Origin: Algoriphagus chordae
Lineage (GTDB): Bacteria; Bacteroidota; Bacteroidia; Cytophagales; Cyclobacteriaceae
DNA: 64,000 nt
Assembly: GCF_003254055.1 (NCBI RefSeq)
Contig: NZ_QKZT01000015.1
Location: 62,001-126,000 of the forward strand
Reading direction: 5' to 3'
Each line of letters starts with the position of its first letter. Position 1 is the stretch's first letter. Shown here one piece after another: positions 16,582 to 25,005 of this stretch. A program made the translations under genes and the position numbers. Under the pieces are notes generated by a model. The model searched no databases, was not told where the DNA came from, and saw only the letters and a list, made by a program, of their open reading frames with translations.

Positions 16582-17577
16582 TTAGATTTTCTTTGGATTA
16601 AAAAAGGTATTAATCAAATCCCTCGCCAAAGACAAAGGACTAAGTTCACCAGTTTCAACTTTCGTACGATTTTGACTGAGCATTTCCTGTACCTGTTTAT
16701 GCTCCAAAAATAATTTTCCCAGCAAAAACTGTAAATTTTCCTCCAGCCAAGCCAAACGCTGTGAAGCACGATTGGAAGACCAAAATCCTGATTCATGCAT
16801 CTGCCCACTGTATTTCAGAATCATTTCCCAGATTTCAGTCAAGCCTTCCTTAGTCAAGGAAGAAGCAGTCATGACGGGTGAAGACCAGTTATTTTCACCT
16901 AACGGAAAAAGATGTAATGCATTTTTATAGGCTGTCTTTGCCTTCTTGGCACTTGCTATGTTTTCACCCTCAGCCTTATGAATTACCAGACCATCAGCCA
17001 TTTCCATAATTCCTTTTTTGATCCCCTGCAGTTCGTCTCCTGCACCTGCCAGCATCAGCAAAAGAAAGAAATCTACCATACTTTTCACTGCAGTTTCAGA
17101 TTGCCCTACTCCTACCGTCTCGATCAAAATCACATCAAAACCAGCCGCTTCGCAAAGTAGCATGGCCTCTCTTGTCTTAGAAGTCACGCCTCCTAAGGTA
17201 GTGCCAGTTGGGCTAGGGCGGATAAATGCCCGTGGGTTACCAGCCAACTTCTCCATCCGGGTTTTGTCCCCGAGTATGCTTCCTTTGCTTTTCTGACTGG
17301 ACGGGTCCACCGCCAAGACAGCCACTGATTTGCCTTGCTCCACAAGCATTTGCCCAAAAGCTTCAATGAAAGTGCTTTTCCCAACTCCAGGAACTCCAGT
17401 GATTCCAATTCTAATGGACTTCCCCGTAAAAGGCAAAACCTCCTGCACCAAATCTGAAGCCAAGGCAAAGTCACTTTCTAGAGCACTTTCTGCCAATGTA
17501 ATCGCCTGACTGAGCTTCGTCCTATCTCCAGAAAGAACTCCTTCTCTGTATTCTTTTAAGGTGAATCTTTTTCTCAT
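16582..17577 (-). CDS. meaB: Methylmalonyl-CoA mutase-associated GTPase MeaB
   Basis: G-protein chaperone (ArgK/MeaB family) that guards delivery of adenosylcobalamin to methylmalonyl-CoA mutase. P-loop GVPGVGKST lies at residues 61-69, followed by AVLAVDPSSQKSKGSILGDKTRM, GGVTSKTREAMLLCEAAGFDVILIETVGVGQSE and, later, VIHKAEGEN as the base-recognition region (the usual NKxD-type motif is altered to HKAE). The 331 residues are typical. Its ATG overlaps the stop of the upstream small gene by 4 bases. The mutase is not in the window, but methylmalonyl-CoA epimerase lies at 63.4 kb and a B12 uptake locus at 8-14 kb. Confidence 0.95.
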   Translation of the reverse strand: MRKRFTLKEYREGVLSGDRTKLSQAITLAESALESDFALASDLVQEVLPFTGKSIRIGITGVPGVGKSTFIEAFGQMLVEQGKSVAVLAVDPSSQKSKGSILGDKTRMEKLAGNPRAFIRPSPTGTTLGGVTSKTREAMLLCEAAGFDVILIETVGVGQSETAVKSMVDFFLLLMLAGAGDELQGIKKGIMEMADGLVIHKAEGENIASAKKAKTAYKNALHLFPLGENNWSSPVMTASSLTKEGLTEIWEMILKYSGQMHESGFWSSNRASQRLAWLEENLQFLLGKLFLEHKQVQEMLSQNRTKVETGELSPLSLARDLINTFFNPKKI

Positions 17578-17981
17578 TTTGGATAGTCATCTGTAAAACT
17601 TACTTCACCCATGGGGCTCTTTTGATAAGTAGCGATCACATAAGGTTGCAGACCTTGTGTGAAGTAGGGATCAGTCGGTGAAAGTTTGATTTCCTGATCG
17701 ATCTCATTTTTGAAAAAGAAAACCACGGTTCTTCCGTATTTGGTATGGGGCATGGCTTCTCCATATTCACGCATCCAATCCTTAGAACTATCCAAGGCCT
17801 TTATCGCATAAATTCGCACGACTGGCCCAGTATTATTTTCATTCCTAAAACTTGACAACTCCTTGTATTTACCTTCAAACCGCTCAATCCCAGGCTGTGA
17901 AAGCGAATCCATTGAAATATAAACTACAAGTCCAGCCACAATAATGGCGATAATCCAGAAAATGATTTTAGAGCTTTTCAA
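17574..17981 (-). CDS. Small membrane-anchored protein of unknown function
   Basis: A 135-residue protein with one N-terminal transmembrane segment (FWIIAIIVAGLVVYISM) and a soluble domain on the far side of the membrane, ending near GEVSFTDDYPK. I recognise no family. It overlaps meaB by 4 bases and is the first gene of that set. The frame is well used (few rare codons, tight junction), which supports a real gene. Confidence 0.75.
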   Translation of the reverse strand: MKSSKIIFWIIAIIVAGLVVYISMDSLSQPGIERFEGKYKELSSFRNENNTGPVVRIYAIKALDSSKDWMREYGEAMPHTKYGRTVVFFFKNEIDQEIKLSPTDPYFTQGLQPYVIATYQKSPMGEVSFTDDYPK

Positions 17982-18034
17982 AAACTAGTGGGGGTTATAA
18001 AGATAAGGCCTTAATTTAGCCGAAAATTCCGAGA

Positions 18035-18571
18035 ATGACTTTCGAGTACCTCAAAGCACTTCACATCATTTTTGTAGTCACCTGGTTTGCAGGACTATTT
18101 TATATCGTTCGATTATTCATCTATCAGACTGAAGCAATGGAACGTCCTGAGGCGGAGCGAAAAATCCTCAAGCCACAATTAGACATGATGGCCTCACGTC
18201 TTTGGTATATCATCACCTGGCCATCGGCAGTCCTCACCTTGATATTTGGAACGTTAGTTCTAAGTCAACGTATGGGTTATTTAGACTTGCCGTTTATGCA
18301 TGCCAAACTCGGCTTTGTTGTCCTACTATACTGCTATCATCTATGGTGTCACAAGCTTTTCAAAGAACTTCAGGCTGGGCGAACTCGATGGACTTCGACA
18401 CAGTTGAGAATATGGAATGAAGCCTCCACTCTTTTACTCTTTGCCATTGTTTTTCTAATTGTATTGAAAAGCACTTTGAGTATGGTTTGGGGTTTGGCAG
18501 GACTGATTACACTTGGAGTGACGCTGATGCTTGCTATCAGACTTTACAAAAAATTTAGAAATAAAGATTAA
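18035..18571 (+). CDS. hemJ: HemJ-type protoporphyrinogen IX oxidase (UPF0093)
   Basis: Membrane enzyme that oxidises protoporphyrinogen IX to protoporphyrin IX in heme synthesis. Four to five hydrophobic helices are visible; the start MTFEYLKALHIIFVVTWFAG is characteristic and contains the conserved His of helix 1, and the second helix region has the conserved LDMMASRLWYIITWPS. Length 178 is normal. Followed after 5 bases by a SCO-family gene and then a cytochrome c gene, so the set probably serves respiratory-chain assembly. CopD-like annotation would be the alternative, since the families are related. Confidence 0.85.
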   Translation: MTFEYLKALHIIFVVTWFAGLFYIVRLFIYQTEAMERPEAERKILKPQLDMMASRLWYIITWPSAVLTLIFGTLVLSQRMGYLDLPFMHAKLGFVVLLYCYHLWCHKLFKELQAGRTRWTSTQLRIWNEASTLLLFAIVFLIVLKSTLSMVWGLAGLITLGVTLMLAIRLYKKFRNKD

Positions 18572-18576
18572 TTACC

Positions 18577-19227
18577 ATGCATACGAGGATTTCAACCCTT
18601 TCTCTTCTTCTGATTTTACTTTTATTTTCTCAATGCAATCCTGCGGCAGAAAAAAGCACAGCACTTCCAAAACTTGGAAATTGGCATGTGGATGAAAAAA
18701 CTGTAGATGGAAAAGTCGTTCAGGACACAGTTTATCATAAAATCGCAGCCTTTTCCTTCACCAATCAGGATGGAGAAACTATCACAAATGAATCTGTGAA
18801 AGGGAAGGTTTATGTAGCGGATTTCTTTTTCACGACTTGCCCTACGATTTGCCCAATAATGAAAAAGGAAATGCTTCGTGTCTATGACAAATTTGGAGAC
18901 AACCCCAACTTCAAAATCCTGAGCCACACCATTGACCCTACACATGATACACAGGAAGAATTGAAGGATTACTCTCAAAAACTGGGTATTGAAGATGCCA
19001 AGACTTGGGATTTCCTTACTGGCGATGCTGAGAAGATTTATGAAATAGGGCAAACCAGCTATATGACTACGGCACAAGAAGATCAGGCTTCAGCTGGAGG
19101 ATTTCTACATAGTGGCGCTTTTGTATTAATAGATCAAAATGGTCATATCCGTGGAGTTTATGACGGTACCAAAAGTGACCAGGTAGATCAATTGATGAAG
19201 GATATTCCTAAGATTTTGGGCAAATGA
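18577..19227 (+). CDS. SCO1/SenC-family copper chaperone lipoprotein
   Basis: Thioredoxin-fold protein that inserts copper into the CuA site of cytochrome oxidase or acts as a thiol reductase. The copper motif is CPTIC (Cys88, Cys92), with the third ligand a histidine in GGFLHSGAFVLID. A lipoprotein signal ends in FSQC (Cys20). The SCO domain runs from about residue 55 to the end, 216 residues in all. The gene follows hemJ by 5 bases and overlaps the cytochrome c gene by 4 bases, consistent with a role in cytochrome biogenesis. Confidence 0.93.
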   Translation: MHTRISTLSLLLILLLFSQCNPAAEKSTALPKLGNWHVDEKTVDGKVVQDTVYHKIAAFSFTNQDGETITNESVKGKVYVADFFFTTCPTICPIMKKEMLRVYDKFGDNPNFKILSHTIDPTHDTQEELKDYSQKLGIEDAKTWDFLTGDAEKIYEIGQTSYMTTAQEDQASAGGFLHSGAFVLIDQNGHIRGVYDGTKSDQVDQLMKDIPKILGK

Positions 19228-19664
19228 GAAGATACCTAATCCTCATACTACTTGCGGTAGCTTGCAGTCCAAAAAACTCTAGCGAAGAAAATACGCTATC
19301 TCAAATAGAAGACCCTGAGGTGATGAAATATGCCGTAGATGGCAAAACTATCTACGAAAATCACTGTGGGAATTGCCATCAGAATGATGGTTTGGGACTG
19401 GGTAACTTAATCCCACCGCTGAGAGACGCAGATTATTTCAAAGAAAGCATTCATCGTACTGTGTGGATTATGAGGCACGGACAGGAAGGGGAAGTCATGG
19501 TAAACGGACAGATATATAATCAGCCTATGCCTCCTAGCCCACAACTGACTCCTTTGGAAATCTCCCAAATCAGCACCTATTTATACAATATCTGGGGAAT
19601 GAATGAGGGGAAAATCACTTCAAAACAGGTGGAAAAATTTTTGCTGGAAAAACCTGAGTTTTGA
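19224..19664 (+). CDS. Lipoprotein cytochrome c
   Basis: Single-heme cytochrome c of 146 residues, membrane-tethered through a lipobox (LAVAC at residue 14). The heme site is CGNCH (Cys48, Cys51, His52); the probable axial methionine is in NQPMPPSPQLTP near residue 101, and the C-terminal helix ISQISTYLYNIWG follows. It is the third gene of hemJ-SCO-cytochrome c, with a 4-base overlap. It could carry electrons to an oxidase not encoded in the window. Confidence 0.92.
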   Translation: MRRYLILILLAVACSPKNSSEENTLSQIEDPEVMKYAVDGKTIYENHCGNCHQNDGLGLGNLIPPLRDADYFKESIHRTVWIMRHGQEGEVMVNGQIYNQPMPPSPQLTPLEISQISTYLYNIWGMNEGKITSKQVEKFLLEKPEF

Positions 19665-20084
19665 TTATTTCAGAAGTTCATCAGCCTTAGCTAAGGCTTC
19701 TTTCATCTCCACGTTGACCTCAGTGACCAGTACCATTTGATCGTCTAGATAAGCTTTGACTTCCTCCTTAGTCATTTCACCGTCCTTTTGCTCGTATTGA
19801 CGCATCCAGGCAAACATAGACATGTGGGCCTGGTTGAGGTCATAGGCTAAGGCTTTGTATTGCTCCACTTTCAAAGAATCAACCGACTCTTCATTTTCTA
19901 ATTCTTCTACCTTATCTAGTGCTTTTCGCTCTAATGATTTCAGCTGCCCCATTTTTGGCATCACCTCATCATGCACCGCAATCACATCAGCTCTAAGCTT
20001 TTCATTACCACTTGGAGTACTTGGCCCACAAGCATTTACAAGAATTAATGAGGTAAAAATTAAAAATAGAATTGATCTTTTCAT
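19665..20084 (-). CDS. Small helical lipoprotein of unknown function
   Basis: A 139-residue protein with a lipoprotein signal (MKRSILFLIFTSLILVNAC) and an almost entirely helical, charged body with coiled-coil character (KMGQLKSLERKALDKVEELENEE). Similar proteins occur in Cytophagales, sometimes labelled only as viral A-type inclusion protein, which tells nothing about function. It is convergent with the cytochrome c gene and touches it with no gap. Confidence 0.75.
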   Translation of the reverse strand: MKRSILFLIFTSLILVNACGPSTPSGNEKLRADVIAVHDEVMPKMGQLKSLERKALDKVEELENEESVDSLKVEQYKALAYDLNQAHMSMFAWMRQYEQKDGEMTKEEVKAYLDDQMVLVTEVNVEMKEALAKADELLK

Positions 20085-20210
20085 GGTTAGACTGTTTATC
20101 TACTGTAAAGTTAATGTATAATCTAAAAATAGTATCATAAACTTAGGTGAAAATGGAATGTGATATATTCAGCTAGAGCTAGTATTTTAGATGTTCAAAA
20201 CACTTTTACT

Positions 20211-21032
20211 ATGAAACCATTTTGCTTTGCCGACGGGCAATTAATCTCTACCGAAAAAGCTAGCCTTCACCCTATGGATTTAGGATTGATACGTGGATAT
20301 GGGATTTTCGATTTTTTCCGCACAGTCAATTTCAAAGCTCTTTTCTTGGACAGTTACTTAGATCGCTTTTTCGCATCCGCAGAAAAAACATTTCTTCCAC
20401 TAGAATATTCTCGTGCAGAACTGAAGGCTGTGATTCAAGACCTTATCGAAAAAAACCATCTCAAAGAAGGGGGAATTCGGATGATATTGAGTGGAGGTGT
20501 TTCATCGAATCACTTTTCTCCAGCGAAAGGAAAGCTATTCATTTTTGCTGAGTCACTAATTTTCCCTGCTCAAGAGAAATACGACAAGGGCATCAAGTTA
20601 CTTTCACTCGAGTATGTGAGACCAATAGCGGAAATCAAAACAACCAATTACGCATTTCCTGTTTGGGATAGCATGCGCTGGAAAGATGCTGGAGCAGAAG
20701 ATGTGCTTTACCATATGAATGGAAACATAAGCGAAAGCTCTCGAAGCAATTTTTTCATCGTAAAGGATGGAGTTATTAGTACGCCAGATGCTCATGTGCT
20801 CATGGGAATCACCCGAAAGCATGTAATAGAACTAGCGGGAGATGTACAAATCAATCCTGTAGGTATGCAAGAAGCACTGAATGCTGACGAGGCCTTCATC
20901 ACGAGTACTACTAAGGTTTTGCTTCCAGTCACCCAGATCGATGAGCGGGAAATTGGAACTGGAAAACCAGGGCCTGTCTCCCTAGATCTTTTGGCGAAAT
21001 TCAGGGAGTTGGAGAAGGAGATTTGTTACTAG
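20211..21032 (+). CDS. Class IV aminotransferase (branched-chain/D-amino-acid type)
   Basis: PLP-dependent enzyme of the IlvE/D-alanine transaminase/aminodeoxychorismate lyase fold. The start at 20211 (MKPFCFADGQL) is preferred over the in-frame ATG at 20160 because it begins at the usual family start. Family features are HPMDLGLIRGYGIFDFFRT near the N-terminus, the PLP-lysine region EIKTTNYAFPVWDSM, and the cofactor-binding ESSRSNFFIVKDGVISTP. Product length is 273 residues. It stands alone, so the substrate (branched-chain amino acid, D-amino acid or other) cannot be told. Confidence 0.85.
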   Translation: MKPFCFADGQLISTEKASLHPMDLGLIRGYGIFDFFRTVNFKALFLDSYLDRFFASAEKTFLPLEYSRAELKAVIQDLIEKNHLKEGGIRMILSGGVSSNHFSPAKGKLFIFAESLIFPAQEKYDKGIKLLSLEYVRPIAEIKTTNYAFPVWDSMRWKDAGAEDVLYHMNGNISESSRSNFFIVKDGVISTPDAHVLMGITRKHVIELAGDVQINPVGMQEALNADEAFITSTTKVLLPVTQIDEREIGTGKPGPVSLDLLAKFRELEKEICY

Positions 21033-21040
21033 TTGGAGGT

Positions 21041-21070
21041 GGGAAGACCGATGACCGAAGTGGCCGCAAT
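21041..21070 (+). repeat. Copy of a dispersed intergenic repeat
   Basis: GGGAAGACCGATGACCGAAG followed by TGGCC. The block GAAGACCGATGAC and the nearby GAAGTGGCC also occur, on the opposite strand, at 38941-38992, there with a GC hairpin between them. Confidence 0.5.
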
Positions 21071-21178
21071 AGCAGTGATAACCATTTCCTATATCGCTTT
21101 TCCCACTAAAGAAGCCGATCTATATTAAACATGCGAATCTCTGCGAATCCCGCTGTATTCACCGCGGTTAAAAACCTC

Positions 21179-21619
21179 TTAATTCACCAGCGTAGCATTC
21201 TTCATGATGTACATCAACTTCTCGGGATCTTTGCTATTCAGAGTAAGTGTACCGCGCACACGAACTCTATTTGACGTGTATTTGATAGGAGAAGCCATAT
21301 CCACTTCCATCACTGTTTCTGGTCCACCAGAACCACAGAAGAAGCATTCTGCCAAAGGCAAACTTGAAAGAATAATATGCTCAGGCTTGAACATTCCTTC
21401 GAAAGGAATAATGTAGCCATCTGCCTCCACTACTTTGCCTTCCATCTTGGTGATGTTTTCTGAAAACACCGGAACATAAAGCTCCCCGTATTCATCTTCA
21501 GAGATTTTATAAGTTACCTCAGTAAGGTTTTTCCAGACATTTTCACTTTGTGCCAAAAGGGAAACTTGTCCTATAACCGTCACTAGAATTGCCAAAACGG
21601 CTATTTTTAACTTTTTCAT
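21179..21619 (-). CDS. DUF3299 periplasmic protein
   Basis: A secreted 146-residue protein (signal MKKLKIAVLAILVTVIGQVSLLAQ) with the DUF3299 core: VEADGYIIPFEGMFKPEHIILSSLPLAECFFCGSGGPETVMEV. The CFFCGSGGP cysteine pair is a likely metal or redox site. The start at 21619 is preferred to an ATG at 21772, which would lie inside the upstream permease gene. It is the last of four co-directional genes: receiver-kinase, ABC ATPase, permease, this. From memory, DUF3299 genes accompany similar ABC genes in zinc-regulated clusters of gammaproteobacteria; a metal-related role is inferred. Confidence 0.82.
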   Translation of the reverse strand: MKKLKIAVLAILVTVIGQVSLLAQSENVWKNLTEVTYKISEDEYGELYVPVFSENITKMEGKVVEADGYIIPFEGMFKPEHIILSSLPLAECFFCGSGGPETVMEVDMASPIKYTSNRVRVRGTLTLNSKDPEKLMYIMKNATLVN

Positions 21620-21645
21620 ATTCGGGTTTTTAAATCTGCCGCTAG

Positions 21646-22908
21646 TTAAGCCTTTGTCAATTGCTTTGCAATACTTGTTTGATAAGCTGCAACAGCCGGG
21701 ATAATAGAAGCCAGAACTCCTACCGCTAACGCATAAACTACTATCCAAAGTTCTTGTTTGAGGAAAATCCAAGGCTGAAGTGAGCCTACAACCCCCTGCT
21801 CATTCTGCGAAATAATTACTGAAAGGAAGGTATGTCCAAGTAAAATCCCGAGAACGGCTCCCATAAATGTCAGCATAATTCCTTCCAGGAATATCAACAA
21901 TAAAAGCTGTCCTCTTGAAGCTCCGATAGCACGTAGGATTGCCAGATCGTACTTTCTCTCCTTGAGTGAATTGTATAATGCGATAAAAATCCCTAGTCCT
22001 GAGATTCCGATAATCACCACTGCAAGGCCTTGTAATAAAGTAATTCCGACACCTAGTAATTCAAATAATCTGGACATCTCAAAAGAAGGGGAAGCCGCTT
22101 GCATAGAAGTACCGGAATTGATCAATCGAGGCAACTGTATCGCAGCCATTGGATTCCTGTATTGAATCAAAAGTGTAGTCAATTCTCTGGATTCAGCGGT
22201 TTTCGGAAATCCCTTGACAGCAACAGAATCTTGAAGATTGACCATATGATGTTCCTCATGATTTGAGGTGGAATCAGTAGGCTCTGCCTCTCCTTCGTCA
22301 TGCGTGTACCAAATGGACTCCACACTCGTCAAAATCAATCGATCCAGCACATTCCCTTTACGCTCCAATACACCCACAACTTTGAATTTATTTGCGTCAT
22401 GCTCATGGCTACCTACACTAATCCCATGACTTCCCAAGAACTCATCTCCTACCTGATAGCCTGATTTATCAGCAACCTCAGCTCCCAAAACAACCTCAAA
22501 CGGCTTTACCCAAAGCGCTCCGCTGTTGAGTTTTGCTTCGTAAAGCCCTGGATAATCATGATTCGCACCTACAATCCTGAAACCTTGGTAATTATCTCCC
22601 AAGGCCATCGGAATGATATTCTTCACCAAACGATTTCTAGAGAGCTTCTGCGCTTCATCCATCGGGATATTTCCAGTTGGGAAATCAATATGATAAACTC
22701 CGGCAAGAATCAATTGAAGTGGACTTCCCTTAGCTCCCACCACTAGGTCAATGCCAGCAGCATCCTGATTCATTTTCTTCTCAAACTGATCCTGAATCAA
22801 CAGAAGCACCGTAATGATCGCCAATCCCAGAGCCAACAAAAACACATTCAAGCCTGTGGAAAGAGGCCTGAAGGTTAAATATTTCCAACTTAGTTTAAAT
22901 AAATTCAT
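21646..22908 (-). CDS. FtsX/MacB-type ABC permease with His-rich periplasmic loop
   Basis: A 420-residue permease with one N-terminal transmembrane helix, a large periplasmic domain (about residues 45-270) and three C-terminal helices, the LolC/MacB topology. FtsX features include KERKYDLAILRAIGASRGQLLLL. The periplasmic part has two histidine-rich stretches, SHGISVGSHEHD and a segment with HDEGE and NHEEHH, unusual for a lipoprotein or macrolide exporter and suggestive of metal binding. It overlaps the ATPase gene by 4 bases. Confidence 0.88.
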   Translation of the reverse strand: MNLFKLSWKYLTFRPLSTGLNVFLLALGLAIITVLLLIQDQFEKKMNQDAAGIDLVVGAKGSPLQLILAGVYHIDFPTGNIPMDEAQKLSRNRLVKNIIPMALGDNYQGFRIVGANHDYPGLYEAKLNSGALWVKPFEVVLGAEVADKSGYQVGDEFLGSHGISVGSHEHDANKFKVVGVLERKGNVLDRLILTSVESIWYTHDEGEAEPTDSTSNHEEHHMVNLQDSVAVKGFPKTAESRELTTLLIQYRNPMAAIQLPRLINSGTSMQAASPSFEMSRLFELLGVGITLLQGLAVVIIGISGLGIFIALYNSLKERKYDLAILRAIGASRGQLLLLIFLEGIMLTFMGAVLGILLGHTFLSVIISQNEQGVVGSLQPWIFLKQELWIVVYALAVGVLASIIPAVAAYQTSIAKQLTKA

Positions 22909-23540
22909 ACCGCTTTTACTTCTACAAAATTGGGAATATGCATTTTCACCCGCTGATCGTGCGTGACGATGATCAAGGCTGCTCCGATCTTGGCAGCTTG
23001 AGTTTTCAGCAACTGGATGACTTTCTCTGTATTCTCATCATCTAAGCTTGAAGTGGGCTCATCAGCTAGAATTAATTTGGGACTGTTAGCCAAAGCTCTT
23101 GCTATGGACACGCGCTGGGCCTCCCCTTCACTGAGGGTCAAAACAGAGGATTTAGCTTTCTCTCCCAATCCCAATTCCGTTAACAACTTATCTATGTCCT
23201 GGCCTTCTTTCTTACTGAAAAAGTGAGCCATTTGAAGGTTTTCGGTGACATTCAATGCTGCTAACAAATGTGGCTTTTGAAATACTATTCCGATCTCTTT
23301 TCCGCGGAACAAATCCAATTGCTGCCCATTCATAGCTGCCATGTTCTTCCCTGAGAGGATTACCTCACCAGATTTTGGTTGGAGCAATCCAGCAAGTAAA
23401 TTCAAAAGGGTGGTTTTTCCCGAACCTGATTTACCCAGCACGAGCATACTTTCTCCTTGCTGTAAGGAGATGTCGGGAAAAGACAATGGTAACTGACCTG
23501 GGTGACTGTATGTCAGATTTTTTGATTCAAAAAGCATCAT
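22905..23540 (-). CDS. ABC transporter ATP-binding protein (LolD/MacB type)
   Basis: A 211-residue ATPase. Walker A is GKSGSGKT (residues 36-43), the signature reads LSEGEAQRVSIARALA (variant LSEGE for LSGGQ), Walker B is LILADEPTSSLDDENT, and the switch His is in VTHDQR. This is the mechanotransmission-type family acting with FtsX-like permeases. It overlaps both neighbours: the permease by 4 bases and the stop of the kinase gene by 1 base (TAATG), so all are probably one transcript. Confidence 0.92.
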   Translation of the reverse strand: MMLFESKNLTYSHPGQLPLSFPDISLQQGESMLVLGKSGSGKTTLLNLLAGLLQPKSGEVILSGKNMAAMNGQQLDLFRGKEIGIVFQKPHLLAALNVTENLQMAHFFSKKEGQDIDKLLTELGLGEKAKSSVLTLSEGEAQRVSIARALANSPKLILADEPTSSLDDENTEKVIQLLKTQAAKIGAALIIVTHDQRVKMHIPNFVEVKAV

Positions 23541-24715
23541 TATTTCACTGGAATTTCTACTCTAAAGGTAGTGCCATTATTAGCGCTACTTTCATAAGTG
23601 ATTTCTCCTTTTAGTACATCCATACATTTTTTTACGATAGACAAACCAAGTCCAGAACCTTCAACTATCCCCACGTTTTTTGCCCTGAAAAATCTATCAA
23701 AAAGATGACTCTGTTCTGACTGAGGAATACCGATACCTTGGTCACTGATCGTCCCAATCAATTTACTGTTCTCATATTCCAATTTAAAAATCACTTCTTG
23801 TCCATCTTTGGAATACTTCACTCCATTCGACAACAAGTTTTCGAAAACCTGGTACATGAGTTCAGAATCTGAGGTAATTACTTTGGGAAGATTTACTAAT
23901 TCGGAGATAATTTTTACGTCATTTTCTTTACCTGCATTGACCGTATCCAGCACTTCTTTGACAAAGGCACCTACAAACATCTTTTTGGGCTTGAACTCAA
24001 TCTTATCAGCATCTGCTTTCCCAAAGAATAACACACTGGTCAATAAATTATTCAAGGCTCGAACTGAACTCTCGATCTTAAATGCATGCTTGGTAATCTT
24101 GGCCTTAAATGGATGATCTTTTTCCGCATATATCTGCATCAATTGCGCAGAACTCAAAATAGAAGTCAGCGGGGTTTTGAATCCATGGGACACGTTCAAC
24201 ACAATCCGGGATTTCAATTCATTGATTTCTCGCTCCTTTTCTAGGGCTTTGGTAAGTTCTTTATTGGAATTATACAGCTCTACAGTACGTTGCTTCACTT
24301 TTTCTTCCAATTCATTATTGAGCTTCTGAAGTTCTTTTTCCTTTCGGTCCTTGTAGATCGCCAATTCAATCACCATGTTTAACTCACGGATATTAAATGG
24401 CTTGATCACGTAGGCACTAGGATTGGTGCCCACCACCTTGTTAAGCGTCTCAGCATCAGAGCTTGCACTCAGATACACCACCGGGATCCCATAGATTTCA
24501 TTGATGATTTCGGTGGTTTTTATCCCATCCAATTCACCAGACAAATTAATATCCATCATCACCATATCGGCATGATTCTCAGCCAAAATTTCGAGTGCTT
24601 TTTCCCCTGAATCAGCAATACTTAGGATTTCGTGTCTATTTTTCTCTAGTGCTCGCTGAAGCAAAAGTGCTGAAACCGAATCATCTTCAACGATGAGGAT
24701 TTTGAGACTAAACAT
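23540..24715 (-). CDS. Receiver-histidine kinase hybrid protein
   Basis: A soluble 391-residue protein with an N-terminal receiver (phospho-acceptor Asp55 in MMDINLSG, acidic pocket EDD at 10-12), a coiled-coil linker (about 120-165), a dimerisation box with His177 (NVSHGFKTPL), and an HATPase domain with N-box NLLSNGVKYS, G1 DQGIGIP and G2 GSGLGLSI. The residue after His is Gly178, where the family normally has Glu. The start at 24715 (MFSLKILIVEDD) is preferred to 24793. No sensor or DNA-binding domain is present. It leads the ABC/DUF3299 gene set, which it may help control. Confidence 0.9.
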   Translation of the reverse strand: MFSLKILIVEDDSVSALLLQRALEKNRHEILSIADSGEKALEILAENHADMVMMDINLSGELDGIKTTEIINEIYGIPVVYLSASSDAETLNKVVGTNPSAYVIKPFNIRELNMVIELAIYKDRKEKELQKLNNELEEKVKQRTVELYNSNKELTKALEKEREINELKSRIVLNVSHGFKTPLTSILSSAQLMQIYAEKDHPFKAKITKHAFKIESSVRALNNLLTSVLFFGKADADKIEFKPKKMFVGAFVKEVLDTVNAGKENDVKIISELVNLPKVITSDSELMYQVFENLLSNGVKYSKDGQEVIFKLEYENSKLIGTISDQGIGIPQSEQSHLFDRFFRAKNVGIVEGSGLGLSIVKKCMDVLKGEITYESSANNGTTFRVEIPVK

Positions 24716-24732
24716 AGAAGAGTATGAATATG

Positions 24733-24747
24733 ACAAATTTAATTTGT
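24733..24747 (-). promoter_or_regulatory. Palindrome overlapping a -7 element before the receiver-kinase gene
   Basis: ACAAATT-T-AATTTGT is a 7-base-arm palindrome 18 bases upstream of the start. On the minus strand it contains TAAATTTG, a match to the -7 consensus TAnnTTTG. It could be a promoter with an overlapping operator; no TTTG is seen at the -33 distance. Confidence 0.35.
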
Positions 24748-24952
24748 GTCGAAAATATAAAAAATATGAGTCAGGTACGTGAAAATAGAACAATTGCTTT
24801 GTAAACGGTCACTGATACAGTGATTGTGATTTCTAGCATAACTTTGCTCTGCAAGCATAAGCTAAACAGGTAAATCCCCAGACCATCCATCCCCATAGAT
24901 GCTAGCTTTCTCAAAGAATCGTCTAATTACATGCATATTGTTATCCTTTTCT

Positions 24953-24982
24953 TTTGTGGGCGGTGGGTTTATTATATTTTTG
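24953..24982 (+). promoter_or_regulatory. Promoter of sucD
   Basis: TTTG (24953-24956), 18 bases, TATTTTTG (24975-24982) fit the Bacteroidota consensus. Transcription would start near 24989, leaving a leader of about 17 bases before the ATG at 25006. Confidence 0.65.
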
Positions 24983-25005
24983 TGCCAAACTATAGAAATC
25001 GCATC

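Noticed and set aside
24809..24823. TCACTG-ATA-CAGTGA palindrome between the receiver-kinase and sucD genes
   Set aside because: Short, about 100 bases from the kinase start and 130 from the sucD promoter; no second copy was seen, so no role can be supported.
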